A stretch of DNA of 64,000 nucleotides. Source: Labrenzia sp. VG12. Its GTDB lineage: Bacteria; Pseudomonadota; Alphaproteobacteria; Rhizobiales; Stappiaceae. The notes below the pieces were generated by a model. It did not search any database, had not been told where the DNA came from, and worked only from the letters and a program-made list of their open reading frames with translations. Positions 1 to 9,247 of the stretch are shown here, piece after piece (the first letter of the stretch is position 1; each line of letters begins with the position of its first letter). The stretch spans positions 2,542,001-2,606,000 of the forward strand of contig NZ_CP022529.1 in assembly GCF_002237595.1 (NCBI RefSeq). Direction: 5' to 3'. A program made the position numbers and the translations under genes.

Positions 1-387
1 CAGCGGAAAGCCGTGCGCATTGGTCGCCAGGAAGCCGCTCACAGGCATGATGATCAGGAAGGCATAGAGCAATCCGTGCACGCTGGCGGCGGCGATGCGT
101 TCGTGAAGCGGACCCTCGGTCTCCGGAGCCCGAGACAGCAACTTGTTGCCGACCCGGATCAGCATCAGCCAGATCACGATGAAGCCGAGGCTTTCATGCA
201 GGAGGTAGAAATTCATCACCACGTCCTTCTTGGCATAACCGATCATCAGACCGAGCGGCCAGGTTGCCAGCACCAGAACCGCCACGGCCCAGTGCAGAAG
301 GCGCGCGGCACCGCCATAACGCGCAACCGGCGCTTGCGGGTTGGTGTAGAAATCCTGTTGGCTGTTGGTCACCGCTTCCGCAGACAT
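1..387 (-). CDS. Cytochrome b561-family protein, 3' part cut by window edge
   Basis: Reading the minus strand from the ATG at 387 gives 129 codons with no stop before base 1, so the C-terminal part lies outside the window. The protein has a membrane cytochrome b561 layout: RLLHWAVAVLVLATWPLGLMI (about residues 24-44) with the first candidate haem His, a second helix around LLHESLGFIVIWLMLIRV with another His, and a third starting HGLLYAFLIIMPVSGFLA. An AGGAAAGGGG Shine-Dalgarno sequence 5 bases before the ATG fixes the start. Cytochromes of this family pass electrons between quinol and periplasmic partners. The partner here is unknown because the operon continues off the edge. Identity rests on helix and His pattern. 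Confidence 0.8.
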   Translation of the reverse strand, partial: MSAEAVTNSQQDFYTNPQAPVARYGGAARLLHWAVAVLVLATWPLGLMIGYAKKDVVMNFYLLHESLGFIVIWLMLIRVGNKLLSRAPETEGPLHERIAAASVHGLLYAFLIIMPVSGFLATNAHGFPL

Positions 388-606
388 GATGGCCCCTTTC
401 CTCATGATTTGTTGCCAGTGGCGGGTACCCATGCTGCCCGCGTCGTGTGACAGACAATAGGGATCAGCGACGCTGAAAGCCTGTGACGTGCGGCACACCG
501 AAAACCCAGGCGCCTTCAAACCCCGTTTCGGAGTAGGCAGATCCTGTCCGCTGTTCTTCCTTGTTCCAGCTGAGTAGAAAGGATCAGGGACAAAGGGAAC
601 CAGCCG

Positions 607-1350
607 ATGACATCCGACTTTTCAGGAAAAACCATTCTCATCACCGGCGCCGCCAGCGGCTTCGGCAGGGAGCTGGCCGAGAGGCTTTCCGCATTGGGCG
701 CAAATCTGGTTCTGGGTGACCTCAACGCCGCCGGCCTCGACGAACTGGCAGACAACCTTTCCGGCAAGATCGTTCCCGTCTGCTGCGACGTCACCCGCGA
801 AGACGACGTTCAGACACTGTGCGAACGGGCGAAAGACGCCTTTGGCGGGCTCGACATTGCCGTCAACAATGCCGGATTTGCTCCGCCGATGAAGGGTCTT
901 CTCGAAACAAGCGAAGACGATCTCGACAGGGCCTTTGCGGTCAATGCCAAGGGCGTCTTCTTCGGCATGAAACACCAGATCCCCTTGATGAAGGAACATG
1001 GCGGAGCCATCTTGAACGTCGCCTCCGTCGCGGGTCTGAACGCTGCCCCGAAACTGATCTCCTACGCAGCGGCCAAACACGCCGTCGTCGGCATGACCAA
1101 GACCGCAGCGGTGGAATTTGCGCGCGACAATATCCGCATCAACGCCATTTGCCCCTTTTTCAGCCCGACACCGCTGATGACCGAAAGCGGCTTTGCCGAC
1201 AAGCAGGATTTCCTCAGTTCAGGCGTCCCGATGAAACGCCTCGGCGAACCGGCCGAAATCGTCGAAACCATGATGTCGCTGATCCATCCGGGAAACACCT
1301 ATCTCACCGGGCAGGCCCTGGCCGTCGATGGCGGTGTGATGGCGCTGTAA
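607..1350 (+). CDS. Short-chain dehydrogenase/reductase (SDR)
   Basis: A 247-residue classical SDR. The NAD(P)-binding motif TGAASGFG is near residue 14, the NNAG motif near residue 87, and the catalytic YAAAK near residue 152, with a Ser (NVASVAG) before it. Length and motifs are complete, so it should be active. An Asp after the second strand (GDLN) suggests NAD rather than NADP. It stands alone, divergent from the b561 gene, and converges with the regulator-hydrolase gene to its right. The substrate cannot be read from the sequence. Confidence 0.88.
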   Translation: MTSDFSGKTILITGAASGFGRELAERLSALGANLVLGDLNAAGLDELADNLSGKIVPVCCDVTREDDVQTLCERAKDAFGGLDIAVNNAGFAPPMKGLLETSEDDLDRAFAVNAKGVFFGMKHQIPLMKEHGGAILNVASVAGLNAAPKLISYAAAKHAVVGMTKTAAVEFARDNIRINAICPFFSPTPLMTESGFADKQDFLSSGVPMKRLGEPAEIVETMMSLIHPGNTYLTGQALAVDGGVMAL

Positions 1351-1360
1351 CGCCGTCTCT

Positions 1361-2971
1361 TCAACTGGGCTTCAGAAACGGCAGGACCGCGTTCCAGTGA
1401 CTGAAAGGCAAAAGGTGTCCCGCCCCGGGCACCCAGCTCACCTCTGCCTGGAAGGTTTGCGCCAGGGCAGTGATCCGCTTTGCTTGAATGGAAACGTCTT
1501 CCGTTCCGTGGACAAATCGCAGGGGCACCTTCAAGGGGGCAACCTTGCCGATCCAGTTGGAGGCAATCAGGCGGCAGTCATTGATGAAACCGTCAGACCC
1601 CTTCTCGACATGGAAGTGATGACCGGTCCACATGAGATCGAGGATTTCCGGATCCTTGCAGGCCGCAAGATCGGCCCGGGATCCGCCCAGCACCGTCTCT
1701 GCAAAGGCCGACCGGCCTTCCTTCTTCAGCTTGCGGTCTCCCAGGACCGAGAGATACCGAAGCAGCGGCGGCGACACACGGGCAAGCGTTGCGAAAATGC
1801 GCTGCTGCTGGGGCGCTGAGGCAAAGTCCCGCAAGCTGAACACGGGCGGCTGCGCGGCCGCGCACAGCAGCGACGTCAACCGCCCCTCAAGTCGCTCGGC
1901 AGCGCAAAGCGCGTAAATCGCACCAACATCGAAAGCCAGCACTGAAAACGTCTCAAGGCCAAGGTGATCCGCAAGCGCCAGAAGATCCTCCGCATAAGCG
2001 CCCGGCTGTTCCAGCAGGCTGGCACAGCCGGCAGATTGCCCGTGCCAGGGACGTGCCGGCGCAATCAGACGAAGGCCCTCCCGCTCAAGGGCGGTCGCGG
2101 CGCCCCCCGGCAGACGCCGCCCCCCCAGACAGCCATGCAGGAAGATGACGGCCTCGCCATCCGCGGCACCCTGCTCGGCATAATCCAGAACTCGGCCGTC
2201 GGACAGAACCAGACTGCCCTCAGCCGGTCCGCTCGGTTTGATCTGCCGGGCGCTCGACGAGGAGACGGCAACCGCCCGCGCCAGGTGAACGGCATCCTGG
2301 GTGCCATTCACCTCCAGCTTCAGCAAGATGGACCGGATCTGCTGACGCACGGTCTCGACGGATCGGCCTCGCAAGTCGGCAACGTCCGCCGGCGCATGCC
2401 CGATTGTCATGAGACCGAGCACCTCGGCTTCCGAGACCGTCAGGCCGTAGAGCACCCTCATCGCCCTTTCCGCAGCCTCGTGCCACAGGACATCCATCCC
2501 TGCGACTCGCGCGCGCCCGTCCCCGTCGGCCGTCTCCACAATCAGCACCAGGGGTTTGGCAGTGTCCTTGCCCGGCAACCGCAAGACGGGCGCATGCTCA
2601 ACCTGCCCGGAAGCGAACCGGCACAGCAAAGTCGCCGTTTCCGGATCGTCAATCAGGTGTTCCAGCCGTTCGCCGCCGCGCAGGTCGAACAGCTCACGAG
2701 CCACCTGGTTCGGTTCCTCGATGCGCCCGCCGGACGTCACGTCGAAGACGGGCCTTCCGGGAACCTCCTGAGGCCCGGATCCAAGCGACCGCATCAGTTT
2801 CTCCGCCTGGGCAATATGGCGTTCACATTCCCGGCGCAGCACCTCGAACTCTTCGACATGTCCGTCTTCGCCGACGAGCGTCGTTTCGGCCAAGGCAATC
2901 AAATCATTGAATTTCTGGTCATCCAGAGCCGCAAAATAGAGCGACCCGAACAGGTCTGGAATTGAATTCAT
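1361..2971 (-). CDS. LuxR-type HTH regulator fused to an alpha/beta hydrolase
   Basis: A 536-residue two-part protein. Residues about 170-235 form a LuxR-type DNA-binding helix-turn-helix (LTVSEAEVLGLMTIGHAPADVA, then ETVRQQIRSILLKL), preceded by a PAS-like stretch around 70-160. Residues about 255-536 are an alpha/beta hydrolase with an oxyanion-type FLHG at 277-280. The nucleophile elbow reads A-F-D348-V-G instead of G-x-S-x-G, so the nucleophile would be Asp as in haloalkane dehalogenases and epoxide hydrolases. The likely acid is D492 (HGTED) and the His is H519 (GAGH). Such fusions may sense a small ligand through the hydrolase fold; whether this one still hydrolyses anything is open. 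It ends 10 bases from the convergent SDR. Confidence 0.85.
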   Translation of the reverse strand: MNSIPDLFGSLYFAALDDQKFNDLIALAETTLVGEDGHVEEFEVLRRECERHIAQAEKLMRSLGSGPQEVPGRPVFDVTSGGRIEEPNQVARELFDLRGGERLEHLIDDPETATLLCRFASGQVEHAPVLRLPGKDTAKPLVLIVETADGDGRARVAGMDVLWHEAAERAMRVLYGLTVSEAEVLGLMTIGHAPADVADLRGRSVETVRQQIRSILLKLEVNGTQDAVHLARAVAVSSSSARQIKPSGPAEGSLVLSDGRVLDYAEQGAADGEAVIFLHGCLGGRRLPGGAATALEREGLRLIAPARPWHGQSAGCASLLEQPGAYAEDLLALADHLGLETFSVLAFDVGAIYALCAAERLEGRLTSLLCAAAQPPVFSLRDFASAPQQQRIFATLARVSPPLLRYLSVLGDRKLKKEGRSAFAETVLGGSRADLAACKDPEILDLMWTGHHFHVEKGSDGFINDCRLIASNWIGKVAPLKVPLRFVHGTEDVSIQAKRITALAQTFQAEVSWVPGAGHLLPFSHWNAVLPFLKPS

Positions 2972-3093
2972 AAACGAAGCTGTATCTCGAAAACCGGGTC
3001 AACCGGGCAAGCATATAACCAATATTGAGCATGTCAAAAATGTCAGGTCCGTCTAAGGCCAATACGTCATTGAATTTGGTGAGGGGCTTGCCT

Positions 3094-3921
3094 GTGTTTC
3101 GTTCTCTTGTTTATGGCTGCGCCCTGTGCCTGGCCCTTGCTGCAAAGACCCACGCAGCCGATTGCAATCCGGCTGTCATCACCATTCAGTCCGGCAAGAC
3201 GCCTGCCTATTCCGTTCCCGACCAGGCCGCACTTGCGGCGCAGACAGAAAAATATGGCGAACCGGTCCGACCGAACCAGGTCCTGGCCATCGACGCCAGT
3301 GACGGCAGCGGTTACTGGATCGACCGGTCGGCCATTGGCGACACGGTGTTTCTTCTGGACGGCGACACCAGCGCCTATCGGTATACCGGCCCGGACCATT
3401 GCGCCCCATCAGACCTTCCCATCGACCTCACCAAAAACGACGTGGCCCCACAAGACCAGAAAACCGATCGGCCAACACAGGCCGGCCCGCAGCCCCTGAG
3501 CGGCCAGTGGCAACTGCTCCAGGGACAGCCTCAAGTCGAAACCTGCCCCGACATGATGCGTGCCGCCATGCTGGGACCGGTCGGAGGCCCGCTGGAAGAG
3601 TTCAGCGCGCCCCGGCCCCTCTCCCTGACCCGGCCGTTTCATCCCGACCAGCTGGAAATGACCCGCAAGATGGGCGTCACCTGGAAAAGTGTCGGACCGG
3701 GCCACTGGCGGACACAAGCGCTTGAGACAGCCTTTTCGCAGCTGCCACAAAACGGGGGCAAGGGCTCGAACATGACCTGGGATCTGCACGTGCTGAGCCC
3801 GGACAGGATCCGTCATCACACCCGCCTCACGGTCGTCATCCCGCCGGAAGCTGCTGCCGCATTTGGCACCGATGTCTGTGTGGTCACGACCAGCAGCGAC
3901 TGGGTGCGAACCGGGGCGTGA
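3094..3921 (+). CDS. Secreted protein of unknown function
   Basis: The frame is open from 3025, but a GTG at 3094 has a strong GAGGGG ribosome site 7 bases upstream and opens directly on a clean signal peptide (FRSLVYGCALCLALAAKTHA, then ADC), so I prefer that start (275 residues). The mature protein has a few Cys residues, a Pro/Gln-rich linker in the middle, and a C-terminal half resembling a small beta-rich domain ending in VCVVTTSSDW. I do not recognise the family. It lies 58 bases before the VWA protein gene on the same strand, so the two exported proteins may be co-expressed. Confidence 0.7.
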   Translation: MFRSLVYGCALCLALAAKTHAADCNPAVITIQSGKTPAYSVPDQAALAAQTEKYGEPVRPNQVLAIDASDGSGYWIDRSAIGDTVFLLDGDTSAYRYTGPDHCAPSDLPIDLTKNDVAPQDQKTDRPTQAGPQPLSGQWQLLQGQPQVETCPDMMRAAMLGPVGGPLEEFSAPRPLSLTRPFHPDQLEMTRKMGVTWKSVGPGHWRTQALETAFSQLPQNGGKGSNMTWDLHVLSPDRIRHHTRLTVVIPPEAAAAFGTDVCVVTTSSDWVRTGA

Positions 3922-3979
3922 GACCACGCCTGCGCCTGCAGCACAGCCAACTTGCCTGATGTCACATGAGGACTAATCG

Positions 3980-5422
3980 ATGATCAAACCAGCGTCCCTG
4001 TATCTGCTGACCGGATTGACGGCACTCGCCTTGCAAGCGCCGCTGGCCGCGGCGGAAACAGCCCCGCGAACCACACTCGTTCTGGACGCTTCCGGCTCCA
4101 TGTGGGGTCAGATCGACGGAGTCGCCAAGATCACCATCGCCAAGGAGGTTGTCGGCGATCTCATCCGGCGCCTTCCCGACGAGATGGAAGTCGGACTGAC
4201 GGTCTATGGTCACCGCCGCAAGGGCGACTGCAATGACATTGAGACTCTTTTTGCGCCCGCTGCCCATCAGAAATCTGACATCGTCTCCAGCGTCAACGGC
4301 ATTTCGCCGAAAGGAAAGACACCACTCTCGGCCGCTGTCCTGAAAGCCGCCGAAGCCTTGAGATACACGGAAGAAAAAGCCAGCGTCATCCTGATCTCCG
4401 ACGGCGAAGAGACCTGCAGTCTCGACCCTTGCGCGGTAGCGCGCGATCTGGAACAGGCGGGCATCGACTTTGCCGTTCACACGGTCGGCTTCGATGTCAG
4501 CGATGCGGAAACCCGGCGCCAGCTGCAATGCCTGGCGGCCGAAACCGGTGGCACGTTCCACAGCGCACATGACGCCGCAAGCCTCGCCAAGGCGCTGAAC
4601 AGCATCGCGGAGGAAAAACCGGCTCCCGAGCGGGTGCATCTTGATGCGCCGGCCTCAGCACCTGCCGGTGCGCCCGTTTCCGTTGGCTGGGAAGGCCCGG
4701 CCAAGGAGGGCGACTTCCTGGCTTTCGTTGAACGGGACGGGAACGCGGACACCTTGCTCTCTTCCGCCGATCTGCGGGACGGCAGCCCCCTGTCGGTGCA
4801 GGCGCCGCCGGCGCCCGGACCGCACGATCTGATCTATGTCGATTATGCCACCGGCAGTGTTCTCGCGCGGGCCCCGATCGACATCCAGGACGTCGCAGCC
4901 AGCCTGTCTGCCCCTTCTGTTGCCAGCGCCGGCGGCCTCATCGAGATCAGCTGGCAGGGCCCGGCCGGTGGCGGCGACTACGTCACCATCGCCAAGGCGG
5001 GCGCCCCGCTGCCCGAATCCGGCTTTTATTTCGACGTTGCGGAAGGCAGCCCCGCGCAACTGCAAATGCCCTCCGCCCCCGGCGACTACGAGATCCGCTA
5101 CATCACCAACACGGACCCAAGGGTCATTCTGGCCCATGTCCCGCTGACCGTCGAAGACGTCGACCTGACCCTGAAAGCCCCTGCAAGCGCCAAGGCGGGT
5201 ACCTCCGTCAAGGTTCTGTGGAACGGAACGACAAACCCGAAGGATTACATTGCCTTCGCCCTGCCCGACGAACCCTTGCCACATATTCTGAGCATGGCGG
5301 AAACCGGAGAAGGCAACCCGCTCTCCGTGCCCGTGCCGGACACCCCTGGCGCCTATGAGCTGAGATATTTCTTTGCCGAAGGAGACAGGATCGTTCAGCG
5401 CATTCCGATCACAGTGGAATGA
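3980..5422 (+). CDS. Secreted von Willebrand factor A (VWA) protein with three tandem repeats
   Basis: 480 residues. A signal peptide (residues 1-25, ending PLAAAE) leads into a VWA domain at about 32-206 with an intact metal-ion site DASGS (D36, S38, S40) and the downstream ISDGEETC loop. Three repeats of about 85 residues follow at 219-303, 307-392 and 396-480. Each begins with a LxAPxSAxAGxxVxVxWxGP-type strand pattern and ends with a YE/DLIRY-like strand, so they are probably Ig-like beta domains. The protein should be periplasmic or surface-exposed and bind protein partners in a Mg-dependent way. A membrane protein gene follows after 44 bases. Confidence 0.85.
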   Translation: MIKPASLYLLTGLTALALQAPLAAAETAPRTTLVLDASGSMWGQIDGVAKITIAKEVVGDLIRRLPDEMEVGLTVYGHRRKGDCNDIETLFAPAAHQKSDIVSSVNGISPKGKTPLSAAVLKAAEALRYTEEKASVILISDGEETCSLDPCAVARDLEQAGIDFAVHTVGFDVSDAETRRQLQCLAAETGGTFHSAHDAASLAKALNSIAEEKPAPERVHLDAPASAPAGAPVSVGWEGPAKEGDFLAFVERDGNADTLLSSADLRDGSPLSVQAPPAPGPHDLIYVDYATGSVLARAPIDIQDVAASLSAPSVASAGGLIEISWQGPAGGGDYVTIAKAGAPLPESGFYFDVAEGSPAQLQMPSAPGDYEIRYITNTDPRVILAHVPLTVEDVDLTLKAPASAKAGTSVKVLWNGTTNPKDYIAFALPDEPLPHILSMAETGEGNPLSVPVPDTPGAYELRYFFAEGDRIVQRIPITVE

Positions 5423-5466
5423 CCGCGCGAACACCAGCGCCCTGATCGAAATCCGATGGTGATCTC

Positions 5467-6402
5467 ATGACATTTCTGGCCCCCCTTCTTGCCGGCATCG
5501 GTCCAGCCGGAACCAGGATCGGCCGCCTGCTGCGCGCCGGTGTCGATGTCATCGGCAATGACCGCTTCCTGGTTCTTCCCTTTGTCCTTCTGTTCCTGGT
5601 CAAGGCCGGGCGCGCGGCGCTGCTCCTGACCCTGCTCTATCTGGGCTTCGTCACCAGAGACTGGGACACCGCCTTCCCGCTCATGCTGATTGCGCTGGCC
5701 TATGTCCCCTTCGAGGTGCTCTTGCAGACGTTTCTCCAGGCAGCCCTGTCGAAGATGACCTATGACACGCTTCGCAAGGGCCGGATCAGTCTGGCCGCAA
5801 CAGGCGGGGCGCTCCTGCGCCAGGTCTTCACGCTGTTTTTCATCGGTCTGGTCAGCACACTCGTGCGCTATGTCTCGGACACCAAACAGAATGGCTTCTT
5901 CGGTTTTCTGCTCGCCCTCCTGCTCTTTGCCGTCCGGGAGGTCTGGGACCTGATTTCCAACTTTGGAATCGCCGTCATCATGGTCGAAAGAGCGTCGCTC
6001 GGAACCCTTGTCGACAGGCTGAAAGCCTTGCGCCAACACGTGCCGGAAACCCTGGTTGGTGTTATCGGGATCGATCTTGCAGGCAGTGTCGTCACCAGCC
6101 TTTTTGCGGGCGGCGTTGTGCTCGGGCTGTTCGGCGGCGGGGCGGCCGGCTACATCTTTGCCGATCAACTGCCCGGCTCCTTCCTGGCAAAGTTTGACGA
6201 AGTCGGGGTCAACACCTTGCCCACGCTGGCGATCCTGATGATCAGCTTCACCTTGAGCGCGCTGGTTCAAGCCGCCACAATCTGTGCCAAGAGCGTCTAT
6301 TTCACGCTTCTTTATGTGATGGTCGTGCGCCCGGACGAACTCCCCGCCGACCGCAGGGCGCCTCTGGAGGGTGTTGTGGACGGCACGCCCTTCCCCGCAT
6401 GA
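5467..6402 (+). CDS. Multi-pass inner membrane protein of unknown function
   Basis: 311 residues with at least five hydrophobic helices: about 33-58, 68-92, 118-135, 143-160, and two Gly- or Ala-rich ones near 198-228 and 255-282. The start ATG is followed by MTFLAPLLAGIGPAG, an amphipathic leader rather than a cleaved signal. No catalytic motif or transporter signature is visible. It follows the VWA gene on the same strand at 44 bases and may be the membrane partner of the two exported proteins upstream, which is inference from order only. It converges with aruI. Confidence 0.65.
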   Translation: MTFLAPLLAGIGPAGTRIGRLLRAGVDVIGNDRFLVLPFVLLFLVKAGRAALLLTLLYLGFVTRDWDTAFPLMLIALAYVPFEVLLQTFLQAALSKMTYDTLRKGRISLAATGGALLRQVFTLFFIGLVSTLVRYVSDTKQNGFFGFLLALLLFAVREVWDLISNFGIAVIMVERASLGTLVDRLKALRQHVPETLVGVIGIDLAGSVVTSLFAGGVVLGLFGGGAAGYIFADQLPGSFLAKFDEVGVNTLPTLAILMISFTLSALVQAATICAKSVYFTLLYVMVVRPDELPADRRAPLEGVVDGTPFPA

Positions 6403-6439
6403 CCGCATTCGCGTGACCGGATGCGGGCCGAACCAGCCC

Positions 6440-8053
6440 TCAGGCCGACAGCCCGCGCGTTCCGGTCTCATGCACCTCGATCAGGCTTGGCCCGCCCTTG
6501 GCTGCCATTATCTGAAGCGCCTCGGCAAGATCAGCGACATCTGCCAGCCGTCTGGAAGGCAGCCCGTAAGCGTCCGCGATTTTCAGAAAGTCCGGGGCGC
6601 TTGGCGTGACACCTTCCGGCTCGATGCCGCAGTCTTCCATATAGGTGCGGATCTCGCCGTATCCGTCGTTGTTCCAGACCAGGAAGATCACGTTGGCGCC
6701 GCAGTCCCTGGCAGAGCCGATCTCCGCGAGCACGAATTGCAGGCCGCCGTCGCCGGTGACACAGACCACCGGCGCGTCCGGGTCGCCGAGGCTGGCACCA
6801 ATGGCCGCCGGGGGACCATAACCCAGCGCGCCGAAGCCGGTGGCCGCATTGAACCATCCGGAGGGCCTGCCCGCCTCGAAGTAAAGATTGCCGGAATAGA
6901 TCGCCTGGGTGGAATCGCCGACGATCCGGCACCCCGGCAAGGCCTCGCGGATAATGTCCAGAACGGCGATCTCGGCACGCATTTTCGGAGATAGCCCGGC
7001 GAGCGCTGCCTCCCGGCAGGCCCTGGCCCGCTCCGCACCGCCGGCCTCAGCCCGATGATCGGCAAGCAGCGGCAGGAGATCCTCCAGAAGCTGGTCGACC
7101 GTCGACAGCACCTTCAGCGACGCCGCGGCGCCGCGGGTCAGCTGCTCCGGATCGATATCGACCCGCACCAGGCTGTCCAGATCCGGAAAGCCGCCATCGG
7201 CATACATGTCGTAATCGGTCTGTCCCATCTGCGTGCCGAGTGCAATCACCAGATCGGATCCGGCCAGAAAGTCCCGGACGGCGGCAAGCGACGGGCTGGC
7301 CGGCACCGACAAAGGATGCCCGGCCATCAGGCCGCGTGCGTTGACCGTGCTGACTACGGGCGCATCAAGCGTCTCGGCGAGGCTTTTGACAGCTACGGCC
7401 GCCGACACAGCGCCACCACCACACAGGATCGCCGGTCGTGACGCCTCCCGGCAAAGTTTTAGAAGCGCACGCACCTGATCGGCGGAGGCCCGTGGTCCGG
7501 TGGCCTGAACTGCCTGAAGAGGCCCAAGCGAAATCTGTTTGGCCATGACATCGGTCGGAATCTCGATATGCACCGGCCCCGGCCGGCATGATGTCAGGAT
7601 GGCGAATGCCCGCTCCATCACGGCTGGAAGATCGCCCGGTTCCAGAAGCGTGTGCGACATCGGGGCGAGCGTTGAGATCATCGCCTGCTGATCGGGCAGC
7701 TCATGCAGCTTGCCGGTACCGTGCCCCAGACTGGCGCGCGCATTGACCCCGGAAATCACCAGCATTGGAATGGAATCCTGATAGGCCTGCGCCATCGGCG
7801 TGATAGTGTTGGTCAGTCCCGGTCCGGTGATCACCAGGGCAACGCCCGGCTTGCCGGTGACACGGGCATAGCCATCGGCCATGAACCCGGCGCCCTGTTC
7901 GTGGCGCGGCGTGATGTGCCGGATCTTCGAGGCCGCCAGCCCCCTGTAGAGTTCCACGGTATGGACACCTGGAATACCGAAAACGGTATCGACACCATTG
8001 GCTTCAAGAATATCGATCAGCGCCTCACCGACGGTCTTGGTCACGACGCCCAT
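6440..8053 (-). CDS. aruI: Thiamine-diphosphate decarboxylase, AruI-like (2-ketoarginine decarboxylase)
   Basis: A 537-residue enzyme of the acetolactate synthase/decarboxylase fold. The catalytic Glu is E52 (RHEQGAGFMADGYAR) and the ThDP-Mg motif runs from GDG at 434-436 to NN at 461-462. Placement next to an AruH-like aminotransferase points to 5-guanidino-2-oxopentanoate decarboxylase, the second step of the arginine transaminase pathway (2-ketoarginine to 4-guanidinobutyraldehyde and CO2). The start at 8053 has a GGGGACC ribosome site and lies 13 bases inside the end of aruH, so translation is probably coupled. A generic acetolactate synthase is less likely because no small regulatory subunit gene is adjacent. 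Confidence 0.8.
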   Translation of the reverse strand: MGVVTKTVGEALIDILEANGVDTVFGIPGVHTVELYRGLAASKIRHITPRHEQGAGFMADGYARVTGKPGVALVITGPGLTNTITPMAQAYQDSIPMLVISGVNARASLGHGTGKLHELPDQQAMISTLAPMSHTLLEPGDLPAVMERAFAILTSCRPGPVHIEIPTDVMAKQISLGPLQAVQATGPRASADQVRALLKLCREASRPAILCGGGAVSAAVAVKSLAETLDAPVVSTVNARGLMAGHPLSVPASPSLAAVRDFLAGSDLVIALGTQMGQTDYDMYADGGFPDLDSLVRVDIDPEQLTRGAAASLKVLSTVDQLLEDLLPLLADHRAEAGGAERARACREAALAGLSPKMRAEIAVLDIIREALPGCRIVGDSTQAIYSGNLYFEAGRPSGWFNAATGFGALGYGPPAAIGASLGDPDAPVVCVTGDGGLQFVLAEIGSARDCGANVIFLVWNNDGYGEIRTYMEDCGIEPEGVTPSAPDFLKIADAYGLPSRRLADVADLAEALQIMAAKGGPSLIEVHETGTRGLSA

Positions 8054-9237
8054 TTTTGGTCCCCTTCCCCGAGCGCATCGGCAAAGGCGGCGATCCGGTC
8101 CGTTGCTTCCGCCAGCACCTTGTCGTCAACGGTCAGCGACAGTCGGATGAAATCCGCGGCCTGGTCGCCGAAGGAGGCACCGGGCATCACCGCGACCTGC
8201 TTGTCCTCCAACAGGCGTTCTGCGAAGGCAGCACCGTCCAGTCCGGTGGCCCTGACGTCGATCAGGAGAAACATGCCGGCTTCCGGCCGCATCGGCCGCA
8301 GCATTGTGTGGCCCTTGAGGTGTTCCAGGATCAGATCGGCGCGGCGCTGGTAGTTCTCGCGCATCCGCGTTGCCGTATCGAACTCTCCCGACACCGCCAT
8401 CGCGGTCATGTCGGCAATGAAGGGCTGCCCGCCAAAGAGCATGGTTTCCGAGACAGCCAGGAGCCGCGTGCAGAATTCTTCCGGGCCGACGGCCCAGCCG
8501 GACCGGAACCCCGGCGCCGCATGCGACTTGGAAATCGAGGAGACGACGATTGTGCGGTCCGCAAGCTCCGGCAGGTCGAAGGGAGAAACAAATGTGCCGC
8601 CGTCAAAGATGATCTTCTCGTAGACCTCATCGCAGACGATCCAGAGATCATGGCGCTTGCACACCTCGCCGATCGCAGCGATCTCGTCCCGTGTCAGCGT
8701 GGCGCCCGTCGGATTGTGCGGGGTGTTCATCAAAAGCACCCGGCAATCCGGCGTCACCGCCTGTTCCAGATCGTCCGCCTTCAGGTGAAAGCTGTTTTCG
8801 GGTCGAAGGGGCACCGGCACCATGCGCGCGCCGGAGGCGGCAATCACACCTTCATAGGTGGCATAGAGCGGGTCCCCGACGAGCACCGCGTCGCCCCCTT
8901 CCACAAGGCCCAGCATGACGGCAAAAAGGGCCGTCTGGGTTCCCGGAAAACAGAGGATATTCTCGTCGCTCACGTCCGCCCGCCGCTGGCGGTATTTCTC
9001 GCGCAGCGCCGCCACAACGCCCGGCTCGCCGCGGCCGTTGGAATAGCGGATCCGGCCCGCGCGCATGGACCGGTCAGCCTCATCCATCAGCGATTCGTCC
9101 GGCTGGATATCCGGTTCGCCGATGGTCAGTTCAATGACATCCTTGCCCGCCGCGATCATATCGCGGGCCTTCAGGTGCACTGTCCATTTACCCGAGCCCA
9201 AAGGGGCAAGACGATCGGTGATCGACGCGTAGCGCAT
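8041..9237 (-). CDS. aruH: PLP aminotransferase, AruH-like (arginine:pyruvate transaminase)
   Basis: 398 residues from the ATG at 9237, which has GAGAGATC just upstream; an in-frame extension to 9348 lacks a good start. It is a fold-type I class I/II aminotransferase with NPHNPTG-type N175, D203 (VCDEVYEKI), the PLP lysine K237 (SSISKSHAAPGFRSGW) and the substrate-binding Arg near 370 (DFIRLSL). AruH transfers the arginine amino group to pyruvate, giving 2-ketoarginine and alanine. Its overlap with the AruI-like decarboxylase supports this reading. Related enzymes act on aspartate or valine, so the substrate depends on context. Confidence 0.8.
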   Translation of the reverse strand: MRYASITDRLAPLGSGKWTVHLKARDMIAAGKDVIELTIGEPDIQPDESLMDEADRSMRAGRIRYSNGRGEPGVVAALREKYRQRRADVSDENILCFPGTQTALFAVMLGLVEGGDAVLVGDPLYATYEGVIAASGARMVPVPLRPENSFHLKADDLEQAVTPDCRVLLMNTPHNPTGATLTRDEIAAIGEVCKRHDLWIVCDEVYEKIIFDGGTFVSPFDLPELADRTIVVSSISKSHAAPGFRSGWAVGPEEFCTRLLAVSETMLFGGQPFIADMTAMAVSGEFDTATRMRENYQRRADLILEHLKGHTMLRPMRPEAGMFLLIDVRATGLDGAAFAERLLEDKQVAVMPGASFGDQAADFIRLSLTVDDKVLAEATDRIAAFADALGEGDQKWAS

Positions 9238-9247
9238 GGTTGATCTC

